From JANJUO01 sp942492935 (GTDB lineage Bacteria > Bacteroidota > Ignavibacteria > Kapaibacteriales > UBA2268), in assembly GCA_942492935.1 (NCBI GenBank), contig OW818654.1, positions 1,488,001 through 1,552,000 of the forward strand: a stretch of DNA of 64,000 nucleotides, given 5' to 3'. Both the position numbers and the translations under genes were made by a program. Positions 39,226-48,414 of this stretch are shown here, piece by piece. Within the stretch, counting starts at the first letter, position 1. Each line of letters starts with the position of its first letter. The notes under the pieces were generated by a model. It worked only from the letters and a program-made list of their open reading frames with translations, did no database searches and was not told where the DNA came from.

Positions 39226-40191
39226 ATGTATAAGAATATTGTAGGGATAGATATATCCAAGAAAAGTTTTCATGCTTGTGAAAATAGCAAGGTAAATATT
39301 TATGTAAATAGTTCAGAAGGATACTTGGCATTCATAAATCACTTGGCGATAGGTAGTCATTGTATAATGGAATCAACGAGTACATACGGTTATTGTTTGG
39401 CCAAAGCATTGATAGATTCCGGTCATCATGTTTATATAGTTAATCCTGTAAAGATTAAATACTTCGTAAAGATGGGCTTATCAAAAGCAAAAACAGACAA
39501 AATAGACGCCAAACAAATAACTAAATTTGGTGAGCTGTCCATAGATACATTACAAGAATATCAATTTGGTAGTGATGAAATAGAAGGAAGTAAGCAAATT
39601 GAAACTACATTAATCCAATTGAAGAAGCAACAAACAGCATTATTAAATCAGCTTGAAGCATTACTTCATCTACCACAACAGAGCAAAATATTAATAAAGA
39701 CGTTAAAGAAAATGATAAAAATATTTCAAGAACAAATAAAATTACTAAGCAATGAGTCATCAAACTTAGTAAAAAAAGAAAATTTAGAAATGGTAAAAAA
39801 AGTAAGTAGCATAAAAGGTATAGGCGAAAGTACAGCGATATTGTTAATCGCAATAACAAAGAGTTTTAAAAATTTTGACAATGCCAAACAACTATCCTCT
39901 TTCTTTGGTTGTTGTCCACGAATAATAGAATCCGGTACCAGTGTGAAGGGTCGAAGTAGTATTAGCAAAATAGGTCATGCAAGTATTCGAACGAGATTAT
40001 ATTTGTGTGCATTGTCAGCATCACAGTACAATACAACTTGTCGAGAAATGTACCAAAGATTAATTTTGCATGGTAAATTAAAGAAAGTTGCTTTAATGGC
40101 AGTTGTAAATAAATTAATAAAACAAATTTGGATTGTTGTTAAAAATAATGTGTTTTTTGATAATAATTTTCAAAATAAACTTGTTTTTTAA
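39226..40191 (+). CDS. IS110-family transposase (DEDD recombinase)
   Basis: 321 aa, intact. N-terminal RuvC-like DEDD domain: D9 ('GIDISKK'), E49 ('IMESTSTYG'), D91 and D94 ('KTDKIDAK'). A coiled region links it to the C-terminal Tnp domain with 'VSSIKGIGESTA', 'FFGCCPRIIESGTS' and the conserved Ser in 'SKIGHASIRTRLY', the likely nucleophile. It works with the bridge RNA encoded upstream to join element ends to the target. No frameshift or stop is seen, so the element may be active. Confidence 0.93.
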   Translation: MYKNIVGIDISKKSFHACENSKVNIYVNSSEGYLAFINHLAIGSHCIMESTSTYGYCLAKALIDSGHHVYIVNPVKIKYFVKMGLSKAKTDKIDAKQITKFGELSIDTLQEYQFGSDEIEGSKQIETTLIQLKKQQTALLNQLEALLHLPQQSKILIKTLKKMIKIFQEQIKLLSNESSNLVKKENLEMVKKVSSIKGIGESTAILLIAITKSFKNFDNAKQLSSFFGCCPRIIESGTSVKGRSSISKIGHASIRTRLYLCALSASQYNTTCREMYQRLILHGKLKKVALMAVVNKLIKQIWIVVKNNVFFDNNFQNKLVF

Positions 40192-40197
40192 CACAGT

Positions 40198-40223
40198 TCA
40201 TTCTGAACTTGTTTCAGAATCCA
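40198..40223. repeat. Right remnant of the interrupted REP-like unit
   Basis: 'cattctgaacttgtttcag' plus 'aatcca' continues the unit broken at 38774. Confidence 0.8.
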
Positions 40224-40397
40224 TATCCTTATAAGCAACGTATTAACAAATGTCTATTTCAAATTCAATAACTGCTCTTTTATCTTATTTTTTGTTATTT
40301 TAATCACAAATTTATTTTGGAATTAATAAAAATTCTTTTTAAGTTGCATTGTGTTTTTACACAATATACAAAATTTTAATTTTCAAAGGAAGATGTT

Positions 40398-42263
40398 ATG
40401 AAAAAGCCTATAATCATATTAGTTATTTTTGTATTAGTGTTATTTGGCTTTGATTTATTTTCACAAATTGTTACCAATGGTTTGATTTACTCGTCTTATT
40501 TACATCGCAATAATTATAATGCGGGTAATACTCATTTACTTGGTTTATGCTTAGATAGCAAAGGAAATCCAATTTATTTTGGAAGAACACAAGATACAAA
40601 TTATCCAACCACTTATGGTGTTATACAAGAAAAATTTCAAAAAATGAAAAATGGAATTGGATATGATGATTTTGTTACAAAACTAAATAAAGATAATTTT
40701 CAAATTGAATCATCAACTTTTATTGGTTTAAATAACTTGGGTTGGAATAATATTATAATAGATCAAGAGGATAATATATATTTGGTTTTTGAAAACACTA
40801 AAGATACAGCAATTAAAGATACGAAATTTTTTAACACTCATAAAAGTATGCTAATCAAAAAAATTAGTTCAGATTTTACTAAAGTTTTATCATCAGCATA
40901 CTTCGGTAATGATATAAATAAACCAAATAACAATTTAGAAGTTACCGACTTAATTGTTGATAATGATAATAATTTGATTATCGTTGGTTCTTGTGATAGT
41001 AATGGAGTTTTTACAACAAGTAATTCATATATGCCAAATCTTTATAAGGGTGCATCAAGAATTGGCTATATAACTAAATTTTCACCAAATTTGGATAGCA
41101 TTATTTTCTCAACTTACCATACTGGTACAATAAATGCAGTAGATGTTAGCGAAAAGTCAATCTGTGGAATAAAACAAGTTGCAATTGGTGTAGACAATTC
41201 AATTTATGTATCAGGTTATACTCATTTTAATGAAGGTTATACTCCTAATGTTGATTTTTTGAATACACCACTTCCATCAAAGAATACGGCAAAAGGTTTT
41301 ATGTCACGTATTTCACCAGATGGAAAATATTTGTTGAATAATGTAGTAAATGTATATGATGAATCTTTGCGATCAGGTTTGAATGAGTTTTTAAGAGTAA
41401 GCAATAATGGTGATGTGTATGTGGGTGGTCAAGTTAGAAATAATAGTATTAAAACTATAAAACCATGTTTTCAATTTGATTTTTCTGACAATTGGTTCGA
41501 ATCTGTTTATATTCAAAAATTTGATAAAGAATTAAATATTTTAAAGAATTCTACTTATTTTTCAAACAATTCTTGTAATTTAAATTTGAATGGTATTGCA
41601 ATTGATAAAGATGGCAATACATACTTAGGAGGCTCATTTTCTGAATATTATAATATTGATTCCCTAAACAACGTAAAAACTAATTTACCCATTACAACAA
41701 AAGGTTCTTTCCCGTTTGATTGGGGGCAAGCACCCTATAACGATAAGTATGGTGGATTTATAACTATGCTTGATAAGAATTTTGAAAAATTAGAATTTTC
41801 AACAACTTTTGGTGGTTCTGCATATGTTACAATTACAGATATTGAATTAAATGCTAATAATTATTTGTATTTAGGGGGCTATACTTATGGCAATCAATCA
41901 TTTCCAATTACTGATAATGCATTATTTAAGGATTATTATTATCATCATTCATTTCTTTCAGTAATTTCCAATTTTAAAGACCTTGCATCAGTAGATGGTT
42001 TTAAGATTGCACCAAGCAATATTTTTCCAAATCCTGCTACCGATTACTTAAATATTTCTTTTGACAGCCCAAAAGAAGGACTTGGTACTATTGAAATAAT
42101 TGATATACTTGGCATTAAAGTATGCTCATTCGACAACTACATCAATGAAGGCAACAACAGCATCAAATACTCCGAATTAGACAATCTACAAACCGCATCC
42201 TACACCGTAAAAGTAACAATCAACAACGAAATAGTAAGCATCGGAAAATTTATAAAAAGATAA
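40398..42263 (+). CDS. T9SS-secreted SBBP-type beta-propeller protein
   Basis: 621 aa. 'aaaggaag' precedes the ATG. Signal peptide 'MKKPIIILVIFVLVLFGFDLFSQ'. Repeats such as 'LDSKGNPIYFGRT', 'IDNDNNLIIVGS', 'IDKDGNTYLGGSF' and 'SSTFIGLNNLGWNNI' are of the SBBP (seven-bladed beta-propeller) type common in this phylum. A T9SS tail starts near 'IFPNPATDYLNISF'. Probably a surface protein of unknown ligand. The last ~35 codons use noticeably more C than the rest of the gene. Confidence 0.83.
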   Translation: MKKPIIILVIFVLVLFGFDLFSQIVTNGLIYSSYLHRNNYNAGNTHLLGLCLDSKGNPIYFGRTQDTNYPTTYGVIQEKFQKMKNGIGYDDFVTKLNKDNFQIESSTFIGLNNLGWNNIIIDQEDNIYLVFENTKDTAIKDTKFFNTHKSMLIKKISSDFTKVLSSAYFGNDINKPNNNLEVTDLIVDNDNNLIIVGSCDSNGVFTTSNSYMPNLYKGASRIGYITKFSPNLDSIIFSTYHTGTINAVDVSEKSICGIKQVAIGVDNSIYVSGYTHFNEGYTPNVDFLNTPLPSKNTAKGFMSRISPDGKYLLNNVVNVYDESLRSGLNEFLRVSNNGDVYVGGQVRNNSIKTIKPCFQFDFSDNWFESVYIQKFDKELNILKNSTYFSNNSCNLNLNGIAIDKDGNTYLGGSFSEYYNIDSLNNVKTNLPITTKGSFPFDWGQAPYNDKYGGFITMLDKNFEKLEFSTTFGGSAYVTITDIELNANNYLYLGGYTYGNQSFPITDNALFKDYYYHHSFLSVISNFKDLASVDGFKIAPSNIFPNPATDYLNISFDSPKEGLGTIEIIDILGIKVCSFDNYINEGNNSIKYSELDNLQTASYTVKVTINNEIVSIGKFIKR

Positions 42264-42271
42264 AAAAATTT

Positions 42272-42295
42272 GTGCCACACAATAAAGTGTGGCAC
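42272..42295 (+). terminator. Hairpin terminator
   Basis: Perfect 9-bp stem 'gtgccacac' / 'gtgtggcac' with a 6-base loop, 8 bases after the T9SS gene. Confidence 0.75.
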
Positions 42296-42319
42296 TAAAC
42301 ATTTGATAAGAAATTTCTA

Positions 42320-42490
42320 TGGAAGATGGATTCTGAAACAAGTTCAGAATGACAATGATGAGATGGATTCTGAATCGAGTTCAGAATGACACTTATTCAG
42401 ATGTCCAACACTTTTAAAGTGTTGGACATCTTATTTTGAGTTCAGAATGACACAATGCAAAATGGATTCTGAAACAAGTTCAGAATGAAT
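42320..42490. repeat. Cluster of REP-like copies plus 33-bp palindrome copy 2
   Basis: Four copies or partial copies of the REP unit in reverse orientation ('ggattctgaa(a)c..gttcagaatgac') surround a copy of the 33-bp palindrome (42399-42431) identical to the one at 38617. The remaining gap to 42715 shows only one small palindrome ('atcccgctgggat'). Confidence 0.8.
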
Positions 42491-42715
42491 CCTTTTGAGA
42501 AAGCCCCAACTTCGAGTTTTCTATTCATTAATACAAATATGTAATCCCGCTGGGATGTTCAAGGATTTATATCTTTTATATTTGAAAGCAACTTGGAATT
42601 ACAATCAAACCAGATATATTAAATCAATGACATCGTTCCCATATCTAAATATTGTTTATTAAAACGCATATTGGTATTAGTATTTAAGAAAGATAATGAT
42701 TATTGTTTTTCAAAA

Positions 42716-42743
42716 GTTGTCCTGTTCCTAAAAACAGGACAAC
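42716..42743 (-). terminator. Terminator of the nitric oxide reductase gene
   Basis: Perfect 11-bp stem 'gttgtcctgtt' / 'aacaggacaac' with a 6-base loop, 24 bases beyond the norZ stop on the minus strand, followed there by 'cttttg'. Confidence 0.75.
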
Positions 42744-42767
42744 TATGAATATACAAAAGAGAAAAAT

Positions 42768-44999
42768 TTATTTATTGAATCTGATTTTTAAAGTCAATAC
42801 AAACCATGCAAATCCGATTGCTCCAATTGCGAAGATTGTATCACCAAATACTCTCATCCATTTGAAGAATGCAATTGTATCTGTCTGCATAAATTCAGCA
42901 GAACGTGCATACCATAAACCATGATTAACACTTGCAATTGTTTGCATCAATCCAACTGGAAGTAAACTAAGTAATGCCATCAATGCCAAGCCGATATTGA
43001 TCGACCAAAATGAGTATTTTAATAACTTTTCATTCCATTCAATTTCTGTATCCATTGCACGAAGTACGAATAAAATCAAGCCAATTCCAAGCATTCCATA
43101 AACGCCAAATAATGCGGTATGTCCATGCAATGGAGTTGTGTTTAATCCTTGCATAAAGTATAATGCAATTGGAGGATTAATCAAAAATCCAAAAATACCG
43201 GCACCAACCAAATTCCAAAATGCTACTGCAATAAAACTATAAATTGCCCATTTATATTTCATTAGCCAATCTGTGGCTTTGCTTAATTGCAAATTGTTGT
43301 ATGCTTCAAATCCCATCAAAACAAGTGGCACCACTTCAAGAGCACTAAAAGATGCCCCTAATGCAAGAACTACCGTTGGAGTTCCTGAAAAATACAAGTG
43401 ATGGAATGTTCCAATTATACCACCTGATAAAAACACAATAGTTGAAGATAATGCCGCAACTGTTGCAGTTTTGATTTTTAATAATCCTAATCTTACAAAT
43501 AAAAATGCAATTACTACAGTAGCAAATACTTCAAAAAATCCTTCCACCCAAAGATGAACTACCCACCATCTCCAATATTCTGCAATTGCAAGATGTGTGC
43601 GTTGTCCCCACATTAAACCTGCACCATAGAATGCGGCAATTGCAATAATTGAAATTGCGAATAAAATAAGCAAAGTTTTGTTTTCATCTGCTTTTTTCAA
43701 TGCTGGCATTAACGGTCTGAACATCAGAACAAGCCAAATTAATAAGCCGACAAATAAAAATGCTTGCCAAAATCTACCCAAATCAACGTATTCATAACCT
43801 TGATGACCAAACCAGAAGTTTGTGCTATAACCCAATTTCTGCATAATACCAGCCCATTGACCAGCCATTGAGCCCAAAACGATAATAAGCAATGCACCAA
43901 ATAAGAAATTCACGCCAAATCGTTGGAATTTTGGTTCATAACCGGAAATAGCAGGAGCAATAAACATACCTGTTGCAAGCCAAGAAGTTGCAATCCAAAA
44001 AATACCAAGTTGAATGTGCCAAGTACGTGTTAGACTATACGGTAGAAAATCAGCAATCGGAATTGTGTAAAGTTCCTGCCCTTCCACACCATAGTGTGCT
44101 GTTACGATACCCGTAATGATTTGCAAAACAATTAGCAAAACCACTACCCAAAAATATTTCAGAATTGCTTTCATTGAAGGAGTTAGCGAAAGTCCTTTCA
44201 TAGGATTAATTACAGGATAAGCACCAACTTTATCTTCTTTACTTGCGGCAACTATGAAAATCATACCGCCGATACCTGCTATCAACATTATAACACTAAA
44301 TCCGGTCCAAAGCAATAAATTTCCAGCTGGCTTGTTTTCAACCAGTTCTTCGGGGGGCCAGTTATTAGTGTAAGTAATTTCCTCTCCTGGTCTTTCAGTA
44401 ACTGTTGCCCAAGTTGACCAAAAGAAAAACACATTAAGTTTTGACATTCTATCAACATCTTTGATAGTGTTGTTTTTCATTGCATACGCTTTGCGAAGTT
44501 CGAGCAATTCGGGGTCGTTCATAAATAATTTGCGATAATGTTCGCTCAAATCTTTATATGCTTGTGCACGAATTGTTGAAATAGTGAGAGTTTGAGTACT
44601 TTCATCGTACTTATTAGAACGCATTTCTTTAACAAGTCGTGCCTTCAAAACAGCTTGCTTTTCGCTGTCAAGTTTATCATAAGCACTGTTAAACTTTGCG
44701 TTAGACCATTGATTTAGAATATTAAGTGCTTCTCTATGAAGCCAATCTGCATTCCAATCTGGAGCAATATATGCACCATGTCCCCAAACTGATCCCAACT
44801 GTTGACCGCCAGTTGATTGCCAAACATTCTGCCCATCTTTGATATCTTCACCAGTAGCAATAACATTTCCGTCAGTATCTACAATTTTTTCAGGTATTGG
44901 TGGCTTTTGCCTATAAATTTCATTGCCAAAATAAAGCAAAACCCCAAAAGAAACAAGGATTACAGCAGTTAAAATAATCCATAGTTTACGATATTCCAT
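42768..44999 (-). CDS. norZ: Quinol-dependent nitric oxide reductase (qNOR)
   Basis: 743 aa, single-chain member of the heme-copper oxidase superfamily. It reduces NO to N2O with electrons from quinol in the inner membrane. The N-terminal ~230 residues are the NorC-like extension without a heme-c CxxCH, with 'WQSTGGQQLGSVWGHGAY', which marks the quinol type. The NorB-like core has heme ligands ('HIQLGIFWIATSW', 'LHGHTALFGVYGMLG') and FeB ligands in 'TFHHLYFSGTP', plus 'HLWVEGFFEVFAT'. It stands alone, so it may serve NO detoxification rather than full denitrification. Confidence 0.95.
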   Translation of the reverse strand: MEYRKLWIILTAVILVSFGVLLYFGNEIYRQKPPIPEKIVDTDGNVIATGEDIKDGQNVWQSTGGQQLGSVWGHGAYIAPDWNADWLHREALNILNQWSNAKFNSAYDKLDSEKQAVLKARLVKEMRSNKYDESTQTLTISTIRAQAYKDLSEHYRKLFMNDPELLELRKAYAMKNNTIKDVDRMSKLNVFFFWSTWATVTERPGEEITYTNNWPPEELVENKPAGNLLLWTGFSVIMLIAGIGGMIFIVAASKEDKVGAYPVINPMKGLSLTPSMKAILKYFWVVVLLIVLQIITGIVTAHYGVEGQELYTIPIADFLPYSLTRTWHIQLGIFWIATSWLATGMFIAPAISGYEPKFQRFGVNFLFGALLIIVLGSMAGQWAGIMQKLGYSTNFWFGHQGYEYVDLGRFWQAFLFVGLLIWLVLMFRPLMPALKKADENKTLLILFAISIIAIAAFYGAGLMWGQRTHLAIAEYWRWWVVHLWVEGFFEVFATVVIAFLFVRLGLLKIKTATVAALSSTIVFLSGGIIGTFHHLYFSGTPTVVLALGASFSALEVVPLVLMGFEAYNNLQLSKATDWLMKYKWAIYSFIAVAFWNLVGAGIFGFLINPPIALYFMQGLNTTPLHGHTALFGVYGMLGIGLILFVLRAMDTEIEWNEKLLKYSFWSINIGLALMALLSLLPVGLMQTIASVNHGLWYARSAEFMQTDTIAFFKWMRVFGDTIFAIGAIGFAWFVLTLKIRFNK

Positions 45000-45025
45000 A
45001 AAATCCCCATACTTTTTTAATCAGA

Positions 45026-45033
45026 CAAAATTA
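45026..45033 (-). promoter_or_regulatory. Candidate -7 element of norZ
   Basis: TAATTTTG on the minus strand, 27 bases before the norZ ATG, is a perfect TAnnTTTG match. No good TTG is found at the expected distance upstream, as might be for an activator-dependent promoter. Confidence 0.4.
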
Positions 45034-45173
45034 TCTGTATTTAAAATTACTAAAACTTATTATAATATCAAAGAAAAAATATATTTTTATGCTTTAATAA
45101 GAATAAAAAATCTGATTTGACTTTATAAAATATATGTTTTAATTGCAAAATACAATAAAAATTTTTGAAATAA

Positions 45174-45205
45174 TTTTGATTATCTGTTTTTATTTCATAA
45201 TTTGG
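45174..45205 (+). promoter_or_regulatory. Candidate promoter of the sigma-factor operon
   Basis: TTTTG, exactly 19 bases, TAATTTGG (one mismatch to TAnnTTTG), ~145 bases before the sigma gene. The rest of 45000-45348 is AT-rich with no other feature seen. Confidence 0.4.
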
Positions 45206-45348
45206 ATTTTATTTTTTTGAAAGGGTTACAATATTATACAATTACAAATTAGACTATATTTTCAATTTATTTCTTTGTTACCTTTTGGTGGTTACAGCCC
45301 TCTTACTGTTTTTATTTTATATAATGATGAAAATTTAGATTGATTAAA

Positions 45349-45879
45349 ATGGATAACAAACAGGAATATTTTCTTGAATTATTTGAACCGATTAAGCATA
45401 ATCTATGGCGGTTTTGCTTGAGTGTTTCAAATAGTTATGAAGATGCTAAAGATTTACTTCAGGACACAATTGAAATTGCATATAAAAAAATTGATTCGTT
45501 AAAAGATAATAAATTCTTTCTAAGTTGGTTGTTTTCTATTGCATCACGCAAATATATTGAGAAGCAAAATAAGAGAAAATATGAAGTAAATAGTTACGAT
45601 TATGATGCTTTAATATCAGTTCTTGCTTCTAATGAAGGAAATCCAGAATTACAAACTGACATCAAATTGTTATACGAAGCTCTTGAAAAACTACCATATC
45701 AACAAAAGGAAGCTGTGATTTTAAGCGAAATAATTGGTTTAAATCACAAAGATATTGGAATTATCCAATCAGTTTCTACTGAAGCTGTGAAACAACGTGT
45801 TTACAGAGCAAAACAATTACTTAAAAGTATTCTGATAAATAACAATGTTGATTCTTGTATCACATATAATAATTTGTAG
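45349..45879 (+). CDS. ECF-type RNA polymerase sigma factor
   Basis: 176 aa from ATG 45349 (a TTG at 45340 is ignored). Region 2 ('NSYEDAKDLLQDTIEIAYKKI') and region 4 ('LPYQQKEAVILSEIIGLNHKDIGII', 'EAVKQRVYRAKQLLK') are clear, with no region 3, as in group IV sigma factors. It directs transcription of a small regulon in response to an envelope or surface signal. The next gene, 9 bases downstream, encodes a membrane protein in the place where an anti-sigma factor is usual. Confidence 0.92.
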   Translation: MDNKQEYFLELFEPIKHNLWRFCLSVSNSYEDAKDLLQDTIEIAYKKIDSLKDNKFFLSWLFSIASRKYIEKQNKRKYEVNSYDYDALISVLASNEGNPELQTDIKLLYEALEKLPYQQKEAVILSEIIGLNHKDIGIIQSVSTEAVKQRVYRAKQLLKSILINNNVDSCITYNNL

Positions 45880-45888
45880 GTAAATAAA

Positions 45889-48009
45889 ATGAAAGATATA
45901 GATAAAATATTGAATAATGTAAAATCATCAAGCATTCCCGAATTTCCATTTTCTGATTCGCAAGTCCGGACTGTGATTGAAAATGTGGATTCTAAAAATA
46001 ATTTTCAAATAATTAAAAAAGGAGCAATAATTATGACTTTTCTTATTTCACTTGTAGCATTTATGCTGTATTTGGGAGTCGATTCAGCGTCTGATTTAAT
46101 AAACAATAAACAGTCGAATTTTTTAGATTCACAAACAAAAATCATAACACAATTAGAATCTACTGCAAACATTGATAATGAACAGCAAAAGGAAGAATCT
46201 ACTTTTAACCAAAATAATCAGCAAACTTCGGACATTAAAAAACAATCCAAAATCTATGATATTGCAATGAATGAAGTTCAAGCAGATGCAAAGAATGTTT
46301 TTACTATTTTCATTCCAGATAAAAGTGAAATGGACAAATTGTTTATTAGAAAAACAAATTGTGGATATGTAATAATGACTGAAGAAAACTATCCAATTAA
46401 CCAATTTAAAGTGCAAATGGAACAAATCTACAAAAATAATTACCCCAAAAAAGGTTACAAAAGAGCAATTCAAGTTTTAAATTTTGATGATATTCAGGAA
46501 ATTGGAATTGCTAATTATACTGGCTGGGAAATGGATAATTCTGCAGGAATTTTTCCAATTATGGCAAAACTTATCAACATTGATAAAAAATTCAAAAACA
46601 CCAGAAGGTTTCTTAGCAAAGCATCCCCCGGTCCAATTGATATTTCAGAACTAAGTGATATTGTCAATAGCAAGTTTTTGAGATTTATTCATAATACACT
46701 TGAAAAGTTGGATGATAAAAATGCTGGAAATGAGTTAAAAATTACTTACAATAAAGATGAAAATGAGTATTTATCGCAGGTAAGTATTGTTCTTTTGGAT
46801 TTGGATAATGATTCTACAAGTTCATTTTGGCTGTTGGTTTATCCAAATACGAGAAATTTTGTTAAACTTCTTCCAAATAGATTTAATAAAGAATCAGATT
46901 TTGATTTATTTTCAGATTTTGGAATGGACTATAATGAAAGTGAAATAAATAGTGAAATTAACTTAGCTATTAATAATTTAGATGTAGAATGCAAAAACAA
47001 AATAAATGAAATTAAACAAAATGCACCAAAAACAGTTTCAAAAATTAGTGGTATTGAAAAAATAATATTGACAAATGAAGAAGCAAAACAAATTGGTATT
47101 AATATTGAAAAAAGTATAATTTCATTCGAAGCAGAAGAATATTCTGATTTGTCAGTTTTACCTGATAAAATTCAAACATATATACAAACTGAGTTTAATT
47201 ATAATACAACGGGTTTTGCCCTTCTTAAGGAAAGAATTGAATTTGATATGAATAATACTAACAATATGATAAAACCTGTTGTACAAAAATATTCAGGTTG
47301 GGAACATAATTTATGGTCTAACATTTCTCCGGCTTGCATTACAGTAAATAGAACTCTACAAATCGGCAACATTGTATCGTTAAGCCAAATCTTTCAATCT
47401 CCGCATTTAGTTAGAGATTCAGCATACTATTATTTAAATAGTGATGATATTATTGTTAGAGATTCATTAGGGAAATACAAAGCAAAGATTCCAAATTTAA
47501 TTCCTGTCAATTTTAAAGAAATTTCTTATAATAATAATGGAGATTCAATAGTAAATAACATTGATATCTGGTATGTTATTACAAGAGAATTTGCAAATAG
47601 ATTACCTAATAGATACAAATTACCTTTAATCAAGGAACTCGATTTGCTAAGCAATATTGAAAATGGTTCTACCACTATTGATGATGCTTGTGAGGTATTG
47701 AAAGGTGAGAAATCTTATTTAGGAATTTGCGAAATTCAAGGTGAATTATCAATTCTAAATATTTTTCCAAATCCAATTACAGAAAGTACAGCCACAATTA
47801 AATTTATTCTTAAAAGTGATAAAAAATTAAAAATTGAACTTTTCAATTCAAATGGAGAATTATTAGAAACAGTAAAGGACTATTCAGAATACAATACAGG
47901 TATCAATAGTGTGAATCTTGAATTTTTTGATTTATCAAAAGGAGTAGTTTTAATTTCATTGACAGATGAAAGCAATCAAAGAGCAATAATCAAAGCTATT
48001 AAAAATTGA
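45889..48009 (+). CDS. Membrane-anchored putative anti-sigma protein with T9SS-type tail
   Basis: 706 aa. A ~44-residue cytoplasmic N-terminus ('MKDIDKILNNVKSSSIPEF') is followed by one membrane segment (about 46-66, 'GAIIMTFLISLVAFMLYLGV') and a large periplasmic part. The last ~80 residues ('ILNIFPNPITESTATIKF') match T9SS type A sorting domains. There is no cleavable signal peptide. The N-terminus does not show a clear ZAS zinc motif, so anti-sigma activity is inferred from position and topology only. The tail on an inner-membrane anchored regulator is odd and suggests sensing of, or export by, the T9SS. Confidence 0.7.
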   Translation: MKDIDKILNNVKSSSIPEFPFSDSQVRTVIENVDSKNNFQIIKKGAIIMTFLISLVAFMLYLGVDSASDLINNKQSNFLDSQTKIITQLESTANIDNEQQKEESTFNQNNQQTSDIKKQSKIYDIAMNEVQADAKNVFTIFIPDKSEMDKLFIRKTNCGYVIMTEENYPINQFKVQMEQIYKNNYPKKGYKRAIQVLNFDDIQEIGIANYTGWEMDNSAGIFPIMAKLINIDKKFKNTRRFLSKASPGPIDISELSDIVNSKFLRFIHNTLEKLDDKNAGNELKITYNKDENEYLSQVSIVLLDLDNDSTSSFWLLVYPNTRNFVKLLPNRFNKESDFDLFSDFGMDYNESEINSEINLAINNLDVECKNKINEIKQNAPKTVSKISGIEKIILTNEEAKQIGINIEKSIISFEAEEYSDLSVLPDKIQTYIQTEFNYNTTGFALLKERIEFDMNNTNNMIKPVVQKYSGWEHNLWSNISPACITVNRTLQIGNIVSLSQIFQSPHLVRDSAYYYLNSDDIIVRDSLGKYKAKIPNLIPVNFKEISYNNNGDSIVNNIDIWYVITREFANRLPNRYKLPLIKELDLLSNIENGSTTIDDACEVLKGEKSYLGICEIQGELSILNIFPNPITESTATIKFILKSDKKLKIELFNSNGELLETVKDYSEYNTGINSVNLEFFDLSKGVVLISLTDESNQRAIIKAIKN

Positions 48010-48039
48010 CGAAATGAAAAGTGGGAAAATTAATATTAC

Positions 48040-48072
48040 AAACTTGGCAAGTCATCATGACTTGCCAAGTTT
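48040..48072. terminator. Strong hairpin after the sigma operon
   Basis: Perfect 15-bp stem 'aaacttggcaagtca' / 'tgacttgccaagttt' with a 3-base loop, 31 bases after the stop. Confidence 0.75.
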
Positions 48073-48156
48073 ATGTAAATATTTTTTGTGATTCTTCAGT
48101 AGCTATTATTTATTTTAAATTTGCTAATTCAATGAGTGCTATTCACAAAATTTCTT

Positions 48157-48414
48157 TTATTTGAAGAGTTTATTATATTCTTCATGAGTACCTATCCAGA
48201 ACCATATAATTACATCTACGTCTATTGTACCAACTGCTCTATAATGTTCTCCTATTCTTACCGACCTTAGATTATTTCCAACATCTTTATATCGTATTGA
48301 TGGGTGCAGGTGATTGGTTTTCCAGAGCAAATAATTTTTATTTGCAAGTCTTTGAATGTTTGATGGCAGTTTGGAAAACAATTTATTAAAATTAGGACTT
48401 CTGAAAGATTTCAT
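48157..48414 (-). CDS. RelE/ParE-superfamily toxin
   Basis: 85 aa from ATG 48414 ('MKSFRSPNFNKLFSKLP'), which overlaps the antitoxin stop as TGATG. The fold markers are a helical N-terminus, a basic strand region ('NNLRSVRIGEHYRAVG') and the end 'WFWIGTHEEYNKLF', close to the 'H-x-x-Y' end of RelE/ParE toxins. It would act on ribosome-bound mRNA or on gyrase; which one is not decided here. Confidence 0.82.
   Translation of the reverse strand: MKSFRSPNFNKLFSKLPSNIQRLANKNYLLWKTNHLHPSIRYKDVGNNLRSVRIGEHYRAVGTIDVDVIIWFWIGTHEEYNKLFK

Larger units (their letters stand above)
38775..40201 (+). mobile_element. IS110-family insertion sequence in a REP-like target
   Basis: Boundaries are read from the broken REP unit. 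Left flank '..tatcctgtCAT' joins element sequence 'cgtatgtttg..'; element sequence '..aacacagtt' joins right flank 'CATtctgaacttg'. Rejoining gives 'cctgtCATtctgaac', exactly as in the intact neighbouring unit, so a CAT core is shared. Element length is ~1427 bases with ~450 non-coding bases before the transposase and almost none after it. As in the IS110 group, no terminal inverted repeats or classic target duplication are visible. Confidence 0.88.

Noticed and set aside
39120..40202. The shared 'acagttcatt' at 39120 and 40193 as terminal direct repeats of the IS element
   Set aside because: The upstream copy is ~345 bases inside the left end; it is better explained as the donor guide of the bridge RNA.
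42703..42924. A 73-codon plus-strand frame over the norZ end
   Set aside because: It is antisense to conserved NorZ C-terminal coding sequence and has no features of its own.
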